From the NCBI GenBank assembly GCA_965263375.1, contig OZ253669.1, positions 3,235,540-3,299,539 of the forward strand: a stretch of 64,000 nt of DNA, given 5' to 3'. Shown here piece by piece: positions 1 through 7,942 of this stretch. Source of the DNA: JAJFFW01 sp965263375. GTDB taxonomy: Bacteria; Pseudomonadota; Alphaproteobacteria; Caulobacterales; Parvularculaceae. The position numbers were made by a program, and so were the translations under genes. The notes beneath the pieces were generated by a model. The model worked only from the letters and a program-made list of their open reading frames with translations, ran no database searches and was not told where the DNA came from. Every line of letters starts with the position of its first letter. Position 1 is the first letter of the stretch.

Positions 1-191
1 AAGAGATAGAAGCCCGTGTCTATGATGTAATTGCGCGCTTAACGGGTTCAATTTCCGCAGAGCACGGCGTTGGCCGCCACAAGCGCGACGCAATCGCCGC
101 GCGTAAAAGCCCCGTTGAACTTGCTATGATGCGTGCGGTAAAAACCGCATTAGATCCAGACGGGATTATGAATCCCGGCAAAATGTTATAA
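1..191 (+). CDS. FAD-linked oxidase (GlcD / D-2-hydroxyacid dehydrogenase type), C-terminal end
   Basis: Only the last 62 codons lie in the window; the reading frame is open from the left edge (first full codon at base 3) to TAA at 189-191. The encoded end contains SAEHGVGRHK followed, about 30 residues later, by LDPDGIMNPGKML. This is the characteristic C-terminal signature of the FAD-binding oxidase family that includes glycolate oxidase subunit GlcD, D-lactate dehydrogenase and D-2-hydroxyglutarate dehydrogenase, where the histidine helps form the active site. These enzymes oxidise a 2-hydroxyacid to a 2-oxoacid. The exact substrate cannot be told from this fragment. It ends 9 bp before yaaA on the same strand, so the two may be cotranscribed. 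Confidence 0.8.
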   Translation, partial: EIEARVYDVIARLTGSISAEHGVGRHKRDAIAARKSPVELAMMRAVKTALDPDGIMNPGKML

Positions 192-200
192 GCTGCGCCC

Positions 201-998
201 ATGATAATTCTTCTATCTCCCGCCAAGAACCTAAATTTTGATGCCGCTGAAAACGCTCCCAAAGCGACAAAGCCTTTGCTCTCAAAGCACACAGCAGAGC
301 TTTCGGCGCGCACCCGCGCGCTGACCCGCGCGCAAATCAAGAGTTTGATGAAAATCTCCGATAATTTAGCGGATTTAAATCACGCGCGCTTTCAAGCGTT
401 TGCAGCAGACGGCAAGGGCGCTGAGACAAAACAGGCCGCCCTCGCCTTTAATGGCGATGTATATTTAGGGCTTGAGGCGAATACGCTGTCTAAAGACGAC
501 CTTTCTTTCGCCCAACATCATCTTCGTATTCTGTCTGGGCTTTACGGTCTTTTACGCCCGCTCGACGCCATTCAACCCTACCGCCTTGAAATGGGGTCAA
601 AACTTAAAAACGACCGCGGGGCGAACCTTTATGATTTCTGGGGCGACCTTATCGCGAAGGAAATCAACAAGGCGCTAAAAGGGGAAGATAACCCGGCAGT
701 TATCAACCTGGCCTCCAACGAATATTTTTCCGCCGTTGATCGCAGCGCTCTAAAAGCAAATGTAATTACCCCTGCCTTTAAAGAAGAAAAAGACGGGCGC
801 TTAAAAACATTGATGTTCTATGCCAAGCGCGCGCGGGGGCTTATGGCGCGTTGGGCGATTGAAAATCGCGTAACGTCGCCATCGGACTTCAAAAATTTCT
901 CCGTAGACGGGTATAAATTTGAGGCTGAAGGCTCCGACGACGCCAACTGGCTTTTTACGCGCCCCCAACCTGCGCCCAAAGGCAAAAAAGCGGCATAG
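201..998 (+). CDS. yaaA: YaaA family peroxide-stress protein (DUF328)
   Basis: The 265-residue product matches YaaA over its full length. It opens with the family signature ILLSPAKNLNF, has LSGLYGLLRPLD and a following QPYRLEMG near residues 110-130, and NLASNEYFSAVD near 170. In Escherichia coli YaaA is a cytoplasmic protein induced by hydrogen peroxide that lowers free intracellular iron and so limits Fenton damage; it also binds DNA in vitro. The length is usual for the family (about 255-260). The ATG at 201 starts directly before the conserved signature. It follows the FAD oxidase gene by 9 bp. No OxyR site could be recognised by eye. Confidence 0.93.
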   Translation: MIILLSPAKNLNFDAAENAPKATKPLLSKHTAELSARTRALTRAQIKSLMKISDNLADLNHARFQAFAADGKGAETKQAALAFNGDVYLGLEANTLSKDDLSFAQHHLRILSGLYGLLRPLDAIQPYRLEMGSKLKNDRGANLYDFWGDLIAKEINKALKGEDNPAVINLASNEYFSAVDRSALKANVITPAFKEEKDGRLKTLMFYAKRARGLMARWAIENRVTSPSDFKNFSVDGYKFEAEGSDDANWLFTRPQPAPKGKKAA

Positions 999-1099
999 AC
1001 ATTCAGCCTGCTTGCCCCAAATTAAGCAACACATAGAGATTGCGCGACAAAAATTTGCGCAAACACATATCTGTCATTTTAAATATTTATATTATTCAT

Positions 1100-2539
1100 A
1101 TGCAAAAATTTATAATTTCCGCCCTTCTTGTCTCCATCACGCTTTTCAACGGCGCAAGCGCCCATGACGCCAAGAGCGCTGCAAAACCTTCACAACCACC
1201 GTGGCAGGAAGCGACGGGCTGGCCCGACCGCATCGTTGTTACGCTGCCTCAAAAACCACAAACGAGCTTTGCGGTCACCTGGCGCACAGCCGCATCCCTT
1301 GATGAGACCATCGCTGAGATTGTTGAAGCGAGCGATGATGCGCGCTTTGACCTTGCCGCCAAGCAAGTGCCTGCGAAAACTGAGCGCCTTGACCTAGAAA
1401 AAAGACAGGCTTTTGGAAAAGTCTTTGAAATTGAGGACAATGCCGGTCTTCCCCCGGCGCATTTTCACTCCGTTATTTTTGAGGGGCTTAAACCAGACAC
1501 GATCTACGCCTATCGCGTAAAAGGGGTCGGCAATCAGTGGTCAGAGTGGCTCCAAACCCGCACGGCGGCGCAAAGTGGACCGATTTCATTTCTTTATCTT
1601 GGTGATGCGCAGGACGCCCTTCGCTCTCACTGGTCGCGGCTTATTCGCGCCGGGTTCCAAGAGGCGCCGAAAGCAGACTTTATTTTGCACGCAGGTGATT
1701 TGGTTGACAGCCCATCCCGCGACCTTGAATGGGCGGAATGGTTCGATGCAACAGGTTTTATACACGGCATGATCCCTGCCATCCCCCTTGCTGGCAATCA
1801 TGAATATGAAAAGCTCAAAATCTCTGAAGACGAACAAAACCGGCTTTTATCTATCATGTGGCGGCCGCAATTCACCCTGCCTGAGGAACCGGATTTAGAC
1901 GAAGACCTACAAGAAGTTGCATATGATATCCGGTATTCAGATGACCTGCATATCTTCGTGCTTTCAACGCAAAATCCAAAGATTAAAGAACAGGCGGAAT
2001 GGTTGGACAAAGAACTCGCCCAAAGCGATGCGCATTGGAAAATCGTTTCCATGCACCATCCCATTTTTTCGTCTGGCGCTGGACGCGACAGGCCCAACCG
2101 ACGCGCGGCTTTACTGCCGGTTTTTAACAAACATAAAGTTGATCTTGTCCTTCAAGGACATGACCACACATATGCACGCGGCGTGATCAGCCAAACGCCC
2201 GAACGGATCGCCTTAAAATCCAAAGGCGGTAAGGTCGATACGATGTATGTTAATTCTGTCAGCGGACCAAAGCAGTATAACTTCCGTGAAGATGGGTGGG
2301 ACGGTTATCGTGAGCATGATGTAAAATTGGTTCGCAAGGCTGAAAACACCCAGTTCTTTCAGCTAATCACCATCGACGGCGAACGAATTTCCTATGAAGC
2401 GCGCACAGCAACCGGCAAACTTTATGATGATTTCGTGATGACCAAGAACCGTAAGGGTGAAAAGAAAATCACCCGCGGTTCAGCAAGCACCATGGAAGAA
2501 CGCGCATTTTCCAACACGGGCAAATATGAACGGCCTTAG
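1100..2539 (+). CDS. secreted metallophosphoesterase with purple-acid-phosphatase-like N-terminal domain
   Basis: The product is 479 residues from the ATG at 1100, which begins a clear Sec signal peptide (MQKFIISALLVSITLFNGASA, cut before HDA); the frame is open further upstream but without a signal. Residues about 40-160 resemble the fibronectin-like N-terminal domain of purple acid phosphatases. The calcineurin-like domain follows, with the ordered metal ligands GDAQD, AGDLVD, GNHEYE, MHHPIF and QGHDHTY. Such enzymes hydrolyse phosphomonoesters or diesters with a dinuclear metal centre and here would act in the periplasm. The natural substrate is unknown. It stands alone, 40 bp from the convergent methyltransferase-like gene. 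Confidence 0.88.
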   Translation: MQKFIISALLVSITLFNGASAHDAKSAAKPSQPPWQEATGWPDRIVVTLPQKPQTSFAVTWRTAASLDETIAEIVEASDDARFDLAAKQVPAKTERLDLEKRQAFGKVFEIEDNAGLPPAHFHSVIFEGLKPDTIYAYRVKGVGNQWSEWLQTRTAAQSGPISFLYLGDAQDALRSHWSRLIRAGFQEAPKADFILHAGDLVDSPSRDLEWAEWFDATGFIHGMIPAIPLAGNHEYEKLKISEDEQNRLLSIMWRPQFTLPEEPDLDEDLQEVAYDIRYSDDLHIFVLSTQNPKIKEQAEWLDKELAQSDAHWKIVSMHHPIFSSGAGRDRPNRRAALLPVFNKHKVDLVLQGHDHTYARGVISQTPERIALKSKGGKVDTMYVNSVSGPKQYNFREDGWDGYREHDVKLVRKAENTQFFQLITIDGERISYEARTATGKLYDDFVMTKNRKGEKKITRGSASTMEERAFSNTGKYERP

Positions 2540-2580
2540 GGCGTGATAACCAAGTCTTTGCATCGCGCGCCGTCATGACA

Positions 2581-3351
2581 CTAAACCGGCTCTGCGGCGA
2601 TGACATAATTGCGGCAATGGCGCAGGGCGCCTTCGGATTTGATCAAATCAAGCGCTTCGCTGCGCAAAGCTTCCCCGCGCGCTTTTAGCGCTTGCGCCAG
2701 AACGTTATCATGCAAGCTTTCAAGCCTGGGCCCACACATATCAATTTGGGCGTTAACAAAGCGCTCTTTGTACCCAATGGTGAAATGCTTCACGTTACGC
2801 ACAGCAAACCCAGCGGCGTGCAATTGATCTACCGCCCATGGCGCCGGGTATTCACGGTACGGTCTGTCGCCAGCCAGCAACATACAAGCATCACGATAGC
2901 GCCCAATCTCCCATAACAATTGTCCCGCCTTTGTTTCAGGGCGTGGGGTGGGGACATAGGGCTCAAGACCAGTCACATACATCATACTACGCGTTAAAGG
3001 CCTAAGACGCTTGAATAGATAGGGTTGAAAAAAAGGCGCAAACCCATCAATGGCGCCTAGCAGATAATCTGCAAGCACCGTGTCATAGGTTTCGCCCGTC
3101 AGAAATTGGGCATCCGCCCAGTTGCCCACCTCAATTCGATCTTGTGGCCTTTTAACTGTTTCAGTTGCATCGCGAACGCGCGCCGCCTCCCCGATGGAGC
3201 CTGATACAGCGGTCCAACGTTCGGCGCCGAGGCTCGCAACCCATTGGACGGAATTAACCCCTGTTCCGGCGTCTAACAGTGAACCCCATGGGCGCTCCCC
3301 ATGCAGACGTTGAATATAACGATACAATGCCGAGTGTTTGCGTTCTTTCAC
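2581..3351 (-). CDS. class I SAM-dependent methyltransferase-like protein
   Basis: The 256-residue product has a Rossmann-type motif I (LLDAGTGVNSVQW, residues about 21-33) and a later DTVLADYLLGAID that fits motif IV, so it probably binds S-adenosylmethionine. Beyond that I cannot place it in a named subfamily, and the substrate is unknown. The gene starts with GTG, preceded by AAGGG at a spacing of 8, which supports this start. It lies convergent to the metallophosphoesterase gene and upstream of the SRAP gene on the same strand with a 100-bp gap. There is no signal peptide or membrane segment. Confidence 0.65.
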   Translation of the reverse strand: MKERKHSALYRYIQRLHGERPWGSLLDAGTGVNSVQWVASLGAERWTAVSGSIGEAARVRDATETVKRPQDRIEVGNWADAQFLTGETYDTVLADYLLGAIDGFAPFFQPYLFKRLRPLTRSMMYVTGLEPYVPTPRPETKAGQLLWEIGRYRDACMLLAGDRPYREYPAPWAVDQLHAAGFAVRNVKHFTIGYKERFVNAQIDMCGPRLESLHDNVLAQALKARGEALRSEALDLIKSEGALRHCRNYVIAAEPV

Positions 3352-3452
3352 CGGTGAACCCTTAAACTTTTTACTATGTCACTAAGAACGTGCGCTTTTA
3401 CCATCGTTTATCACCCTACCCCAAACACCTCTTACAAAGATCATCACAGTCC

Positions 3453-4154
3453 CTATTCAAACAGATCCGCCTTAAAAGCAGGAACTGGCTGGATAAGATC
3501 AGGCCCATCATTACGCGGGCTATTGACTGCGGTTGAAACCGGGTCTGCGCGCCAAAAGCCTTTTGGCCGCGCCCGTAACAAGGGTTTTAACTGATGCGCG
3601 TCTCGTTCATCCGCCTCCAACCATTGAGCGTAATTTTCGCGATCAATCACCACCGGCTCACGATGGTGGATATGTAATAGGTCCGGCCCAGCCTCGACGG
3701 TTAAAAACGCAACCGTATCCGCCTCAGACCCATTATCGGCCATTGCCGTCTCCCAGATCGCGGCAAAGGCGATCAACCGACCATCAGCCGGACGAACATA
3801 ATAAGGTTGACGCGCACCAGCCTCGCCGCGCCATTCATAGAACCCATCCGCTGGCATCAAACATCGACGCCTTTTAAAGGCGCTTTTAAAACTCGCTTTT
3901 TGATCAACCGTCTCAGCCCGGGCCATCGCCAATGGCCGCCCCTTTTCGCGGCCCATCCACGCAGGAATGAAGCCCCAGCGCATAAGCGTAAACTCTCTGA
4001 CCCCAGGCGGCGGGCCAATGGGTGCTTGGCGAATAACGCCAATTGGCTGGCTGGGGGTGATATTATAGCGCGGCGGAAATTCTTCCGTTTGCGGAAGTCT
4101 AAATTCCGAAAACACGCGCGCCGATGTTGAGATTAAGGTGTAGCGTCCACTCAT
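3453..4154 (-). CDS. SRAP (YedK/HMCES) family protein with substituted active-site residues
   Basis: The 233-residue product is recognisable as a SRAP protein: MSGRYTL at the N-terminus, RYNITPSQ at 29-36, ARAET at 78-82, PADGFYEW at 101-108 and HIHHREPVVI at 161-170. Family members (E. coli YedK, human HMCES) form a covalent thiazolidine link to abasic sites in single-stranded DNA through Cys2 exposed after Met removal. Here residue 2 is Ser (codon AGT), and the usual Asn of the INARAET motif is Met77. The Glu of YEW and the histidine are kept. The start at 4154 is chosen because the family always begins M-x-G-R; an upstream ATG would add ten residues. It is divergent from the NUDIX gene, 21 bp away. 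Confidence 0.88.
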   Translation of the reverse strand: MSGRYTLISTSARVFSEFRLPQTEEFPPRYNITPSQPIGVIRQAPIGPPPGVREFTLMRWGFIPAWMGREKGRPLAMARAETVDQKASFKSAFKRRRCLMPADGFYEWRGEAGARQPYYVRPADGRLIAFAAIWETAMADNGSEADTVAFLTVEAGPDLLHIHHREPVVIDRENYAQWLEADERDAHQLKPLLRARPKGFWRADPVSTAVNSPRNDGPDLIQPVPAFKADLFE

Positions 4155-4175
4155 AGACGCGACTATATAAGCGCG

Positions 4176-4628
4176 ATGAGCCAAGACAAGTCACAACACC
4201 AAACACACAACCAGGTTCGCATCGGCGTTGGCGCCGTCGTCTTTCGGGGCCATGATTTGCTGTTAATTAAGCGCGGCAAACCGCCTTTTTTGGGCAAATG
4301 GTCAATCCCGGGTGGCGGCCTTGAATATGGCGAAAGGTTGGAAGACGCCGCCTTGCGCGAAGTAAGAGAAGAAACCGGGTGCGAAGCGCGCATTGTCGGC
4401 CTTATTGATGTGTTTGAGGCGCTGCCCCAGATTGATGACAAAGCATCATTCCCCCACACGGTGATGGTCGATTACATCGCAGAATGGGTCAGCGGGGAAC
4501 CGAGAGCCGGCGACGACGCCGCGGATGCAGAATTTGTCCCCTTAATAGAGGCCCTTTCCCGCGTTTCATGGGATCAAACCCGCCGCGCCCTCGAACTTGC
4601 GGTCAAGATCAGAGGGATGAGTGACTGA
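4176..4628 (+). CDS. NUDIX hydrolase
   Basis: The 150-residue protein contains a complete NUDIX box beginning at GGGLEYGERLEDAAL and running through REVREETG (residues about 47-68), matching GX5EX7REUXEEXGU, including the metal-binding REXXEE glutamates. These enzymes cleave nucleoside diphosphates linked to another group; the context with a SRAP protein suggests a house-cleaning role, but this is only association. The N-terminus VRIGVGAVVFRGHDLLLIKRG is the usual first strand pair. The gene starts 21 bp from the SRAP start on the opposite strand, so the promoters of both must overlap. It is followed by the TIGR02301-type gene after 65 bp. Confidence 0.9.
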   Translation: MSQDKSQHQTHNQVRIGVGAVVFRGHDLLLIKRGKPPFLGKWSIPGGGLEYGERLEDAALREVREETGCEARIVGLIDVFEALPQIDDKASFPHTVMVDYIAEWVSGEPRAGDDAADAEFVPLIEALSRVSWDQTRRALELAVKIRGMSD

Positions 4629-4693
4629 TTTACCCCTCGCACGAAGCCTCAATGCGCCTTAAGATGGCCCCGTTTTCCGGTTATAGAGAGCCT

Positions 4694-5158
4694 ATGACAG
4701 CCAAGTTGAAATTCATCGGACTGCTTGCCGCCGCTGGCCTTACTGCTGCGGCGCCATTACATGCGCAAACCGGTTTTGATGAATATCGCCTGCGTCAGGG
4801 GCAACTGTCGCGGCTTTCTGCGGTCTTTGGGGAATTGCATCACATCAGACGCATGTGCGACCCAGCAAGGGAAGCGAATTTATGGCGCGAGCGCATGAAG
4901 TCCATGTTGGAGCTGGAAGAGCCCACCGCCGAGCAACGCAATGTCCTGGTCGCCGCTTTTAACGAGGGTTACACGAAAGCGCAGAGCTTGTTTCGGTCTT
5001 GCGACCGACGGGCGGAAAACTACGCCGCCGCCGCTGGCGCAGAAGGCGCTCAACTGGTCTCCACTTTAAGCAAACCTCTTCTTGAGGCTGCAAAAGAGAA
5101 TGCGCCCGGCGCAATCTATTCATCGCCAGCCTCCCCCTCCCCAGCGCTGCGCCGCTAG
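4694..5158 (+). CDS. TIGR02301-like small exported protein
   Basis: From the ATG at 4694 the product is 154 residues with a Sec signal peptide (MTAKLKFIGLLAAAGLTAAA, cut near LHA-QTG). The mature part is helical and has the paired cysteines RRMCDPA and FRSCDRRAE spaced about 50 residues apart, with many charged residues between. This arrangement, size and alphaproteobacterial setting fit the uncharacterised family TIGR02301. No catalytic motif is visible, and the function is unknown. An in-frame ATG at 4652 would add 14 residues before the signal and is less likely. The gene ends before a 346-bp non-coding stretch. Confidence 0.7.
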   Translation: MTAKLKFIGLLAAAGLTAAAPLHAQTGFDEYRLRQGQLSRLSAVFGELHHIRRMCDPAREANLWRERMKSMLELEEPTAEQRNVLVAAFNEGYTKAQSLFRSCDRRAENYAAAAGAEGAQLVSTLSKPLLEAAKENAPGAIYSSPASPSPALRR

Positions 5159-5453
5159 AAGACGCGTTTCGTCTATATTTTCTCTGCTACGGCAAAGCCA
5201 CTGAGGCTTCCTCATCGCTCATCACTTAGCGTTCAAGGCCATTAGTCTCTGAGCAGAGCAAAGCTGCGACAATCGATACACAACCTTAACAAATCGGTTG
5301 ATTGATAAATTATAAGACGCAGCATTTTTTGCAGCTTTTACAAGGCTTTTCCAAATATTCCCAAATTAAATTAACGCTCATAAAGCACAATCTGATTGCG
5401 TTGATATGCGCCTTTTTTTGTTCTGCGGCACAAAAAAAAGCTTGCGAAAAAAA
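5159..5453. other. non-coding stretch upstream of the flavohemoglobin gene
   Basis: Between the TIGR02301-like gene and the flavohemoglobin gene there are about 345 bp without a convincing gene. The stretch becomes AT-rich towards its right end. A weak five-base inverted repeat around AAGCC/GGCTT lies near 5193-5210 but has no T tract. The right end holds the promoter and operator described separately. A 62-codon open frame from 5302 has no ribosome-binding site, no family signature and runs into the operator, so I do not call it a gene. Confidence 0.6.
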
Positions 5454-5484
5454 TTGCAGAGAAATAGATGTATTTCATATACAT
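5454..5484 (+). promoter_or_regulatory. NsrR-like operator over a probable promoter of the flavohemoglobin gene
   Basis: ATGTATTTCATATACAT at 5468-5484 is an imperfect palindrome closely resembling the NsrR site of E. coli hmp (core ATGCATTT...ATACAT as I remember it). NsrR is an iron-sulfur repressor released by nitric oxide. A possible promoter is TTGCAG (5454-5459) with TATACA (5478-5483) at 18-bp spacing, so the operator would cover the -10 box. The start codon of the flavohemoglobin is only 20 bp further on. No nsrR gene is in the window. Confidence 0.6.
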
Positions 5485-5504
5485 ATTTAAAGAGGTCGAC
5501 TAAA

Positions 5505-6737
5505 ATGCTTAGCGAACAAACTATCGCAACCGTGAAAGCCACCGTTCCAGTCCTTCAAGAACATGGGGAAACAATAACGCGACATTTCTATGAGCGCATG
5601 TTTAAGCAAAACCCTGAAGTTTTGCCGTACTTTAACCCAATAAACCAGGAAGCTGGCGCACAACAACACGCGCTTGCCTCTGCTATTTGTGGTTATGCCG
5701 CAAGCTTAGATAATTTACAGGCTTTAACAGGGGCCGTTGATCTTATCGCCAACAAACACGCTTCCTTGCGCGTTAGGCCTGAACACTACCCTATTGTTGG
5801 TGAAAACCTTCTAGCCGCGATTAGAGAAGTTCTTGGCGAAGGCGCAAACGACGATGTAATGACAGCGTGGGAACAAGCTTACGGAGTACTGGCTAATATC
5901 TTAATCGACCGCGAATCTGAAATTTATAAAGAGCACGAACGAACCCCAGGCGGATGGAGTGATTTTAAAAACTTCACAATCATCAAAAAAGAAAAAGAGA
6001 ACGATCTAATCACCTCTTTTTATTTAAAGCCCGAGGACGGATTAAATCCGCCACTCTATAAAGCGGGGCAATATATTACAGTGCGTATCCCCTCTCAATA
6101 CAGCTATACCACAATGCGCAACTATAGCCTGTCCGATAAGCCGGGCCAGGACTATTTCCGCATTAGCGTTAAAAGGGACGACAGCCTCAATGGATGTCCC
6201 ATGGGATATGTGTCAAACCACCTGCACAATCATAGCGAAGAAGGGCAAGCACTTGAGGTCGGTCCGCCTTGTGGAGATTTCTACTTAAGAGAAAACCAAA
6301 ACAATGATCGCCCGCTTGTTTTGCTTGCCGCAGGCGTTGGCATTACCCCTTTGATGAGCATGCTTTTAACCGCTCTTGAAAATACGCCGCAACGACAAAT
6401 TTTCTTTATACATGCCGCCCTAGATGAAAAGACACAAGCGTTTAGGCAAACGATCGATGCGCTCGCTGAAAAACACTCAACGCTGACCAGACACTATCGC
6501 TACAGCGAAAAAATGCCAGACGGTGTCCTGCGTGAACAAGCGCCGCACATAAGCGAAGGCTTTGTCGACAGCGCGCTTTTGCAAGATATTATTAAAAATC
6601 CTGATGCAGATTTTTACTTTTGCGGTCCCAAGCCCTTTATGACGAGTGTCTATTGCGCGTTAAAGTCATGGGATGCGCCAATGGACCAAGTCTATTTTGA
6701 GTTCTTTGGCCCTAAACAAGAGATTGAAGACGCATAA
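5505..6737 (+). CDS. hmp: flavohemoglobin (nitric oxide dioxygenase)
   Basis: The 410-residue protein aligns with E. coli Hmp from MLSEQTIATVKAT onward. The globin domain (1-140) has Tyr29, Gln53 and proximal His85 at the E. coli positions. The FAD domain has RNYSL, and the NAD domain has AAGVGITPLMSML, YFCGPKPFM and a final FEFFGP. The enzyme converts nitric oxide plus O2 to nitrate with NAD(P)H in the cytoplasm. The start at 5505 is set by homology and by AGAGG eight to nine bases upstream; the frame is open 99 bp further, but those codons overlap the operator. It appears monocistronic, with an NsrR-like site just upstream. Confidence 0.96.
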   Translation: MLSEQTIATVKATVPVLQEHGETITRHFYERMFKQNPEVLPYFNPINQEAGAQQHALASAICGYAASLDNLQALTGAVDLIANKHASLRVRPEHYPIVGENLLAAIREVLGEGANDDVMTAWEQAYGVLANILIDRESEIYKEHERTPGGWSDFKNFTIIKKEKENDLITSFYLKPEDGLNPPLYKAGQYITVRIPSQYSYTTMRNYSLSDKPGQDYFRISVKRDDSLNGCPMGYVSNHLHNHSEEGQALEVGPPCGDFYLRENQNNDRPLVLLAAGVGITPLMSMLLTALENTPQRQIFFIHAALDEKTQAFRQTIDALAEKHSTLTRHYRYSEKMPDGVLREQAPHISEGFVDSALLQDIIKNPDADFYFCGPKPFMTSVYCALKSWDAPMDQVYFEFFGPKQEIEDA

Positions 6738-6806
6738 ACACCACACTGCTGGCGCACCTGATAGCGCTTGTAGATTGATTTTGGTGGTTGTGACCAACGT
6801 GCTAAA

Positions 6807-6841
6807 GTCGGGTATGTCTAAAAGATTAAAGGCAACCCGAC
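6807..6841 (+). promoter_or_regulatory. inverted repeat flanking the ribosome-binding site of the LLM gene
   Basis: GTCGGGT at 6807-6813 is perfectly complementary to ACCCGAC at 6835-6841, and the ATG of the following gene is at 6843. The likely Shine-Dalgarno element AAAGG (6828-6832) lies in the 21-base loop. In the mRNA the stem would sit against the start codon and might modulate translation, or the repeat could be a protein site. Both are inferences from the arrangement. Confidence 0.35.
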
Positions 6842-6842
6842 G

Positions 6843-7862
6843 ATGACAACTATACCCTTTTCCATCCTTGACCTTGCCCAAGTAACGGCGGAAGGCGGGC
6901 CAGCAAAGAGCTTTACCGACAGTGTCGCACTTGCCCAACAAGCAGAAGCAGCAGGGTACAAACGGGTCTGGTATGCGGAGCATCACAATATCGCGGGCGT
7001 TGCAAGTTCCGCAACCTCTGTCCTAATCGCTCATATCGCAGCGCATACGAAGTCTATTCGTCTTGGAGCAGGCGGCGTGATGCTGCCCAATCACGCGCCG
7101 TTGTTGATTGCTGAGCAATTTGGAACCCTTGCAACTTTACACCCCGAGCGGATTGACCTTGGACTCGGCCGCGCCCCCGGCGGCGATATGGCTGTTATTC
7201 GCGCCCTGCGCAAAGACAAAGAACACGCCGGTCACAGCTTTCCAAATGATGTTATAGAATTGATCAACTACCTTGCTGATCCAAACACGGAGCATACGCC
7301 CAATTCTGTCCGCGCAATTCCTGGGGAAGGCACAAAGGTGCCAATATGGATCTTAGGCTCTAGCCTTTATGGCGCACAGCTTGCGGCTCAACTAGGCCTG
7401 CCGTATTCATTTGCCTCACATTTTGCACCCAATGATTTACTGGGCGCCGCGGAACTTTATAGGCGAGAATTTAAGCCGTCCGTTTTTCTTGATAGACCCT
7501 ATTTTATGATGGCGTGTAATGTCTTTACCGCCGATTCAGATGATGAGGCGCATTTTCAATTTTCAAGCCTCGTTCAAGCCTTTATCGGCATTCTTACAAA
7601 CACCCGCGGCCTAGCAAAGCCGCCGACTGAGAATTTGGAAATACCTGCTCATATCGCGCCGCAATTACAAAATATGCTTCAGATAAGCGCAGTGGGCGCC
7701 GTTGATACCGTTGCTGAACAGCTTGATCTTTTTTGCGATAAATTACAGCCGGACGAGCTAATCCTCACCAAAAACTTTCATGGCATAGATGCAAGGCTAC
7801 GTTCACTAGAACTGACCATGGAAGCACGCGCAGCGATGCATTATTCGCCCAGTAATAATTAA
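6843..7862 (+). CDS. LLM-class flavin-dependent oxidoreductase (luciferase-like monooxygenase)
   Basis: The 339-residue protein has the family features of the YhbW-type subgroup: FSILDLAQVTAEG at the start, YKRVWYAEHHN near residue 40, GAGGVMLPNHAPL near 78, and RIDLGLGRAPGGD near 103. Members are TIM-barrel enzymes that use reduced FMN (or F420 in other phyla) to oxygenate or reduce organic substrates. The substrate is not predictable. The ATG at 6843 begins directly at the conserved N-terminus. The gene is flanked by hmp upstream and an EEP-family gene 80 bp downstream, with no obvious shared pathway. Confidence 0.9.
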   Translation: MTTIPFSILDLAQVTAEGGPAKSFTDSVALAQQAEAAGYKRVWYAEHHNIAGVASSATSVLIAHIAAHTKSIRLGAGGVMLPNHAPLLIAEQFGTLATLHPERIDLGLGRAPGGDMAVIRALRKDKEHAGHSFPNDVIELINYLADPNTEHTPNSVRAIPGEGTKVPIWILGSSLYGAQLAAQLGLPYSFASHFAPNDLLGAAELYRREFKPSVFLDRPYFMMACNVFTADSDDEAHFQFSSLVQAFIGILTNTRGLAKPPTENLEIPAHIAPQLQNMLQISAVGAVDTVAEQLDLFCDKLQPDELILTKNFHGIDARLRSLELTMEARAAMHYSPSNN

Positions 7863-7942
7863 TTTGAAAACATCAAAAATTCCTTGCAAAGCATCTCTTA
7901 TCATTTCAATCTTTTTCTGATCAATTTGGGGAGAGATTATCG

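Noticed and set aside
5302..5490. 62-codon open frame upstream of the flavohemoglobin gene
   Set aside because: It has no ribosome-binding site or recognisable motif, is AT-biased, and runs into the operator and promoter of the flavohemoglobin gene.
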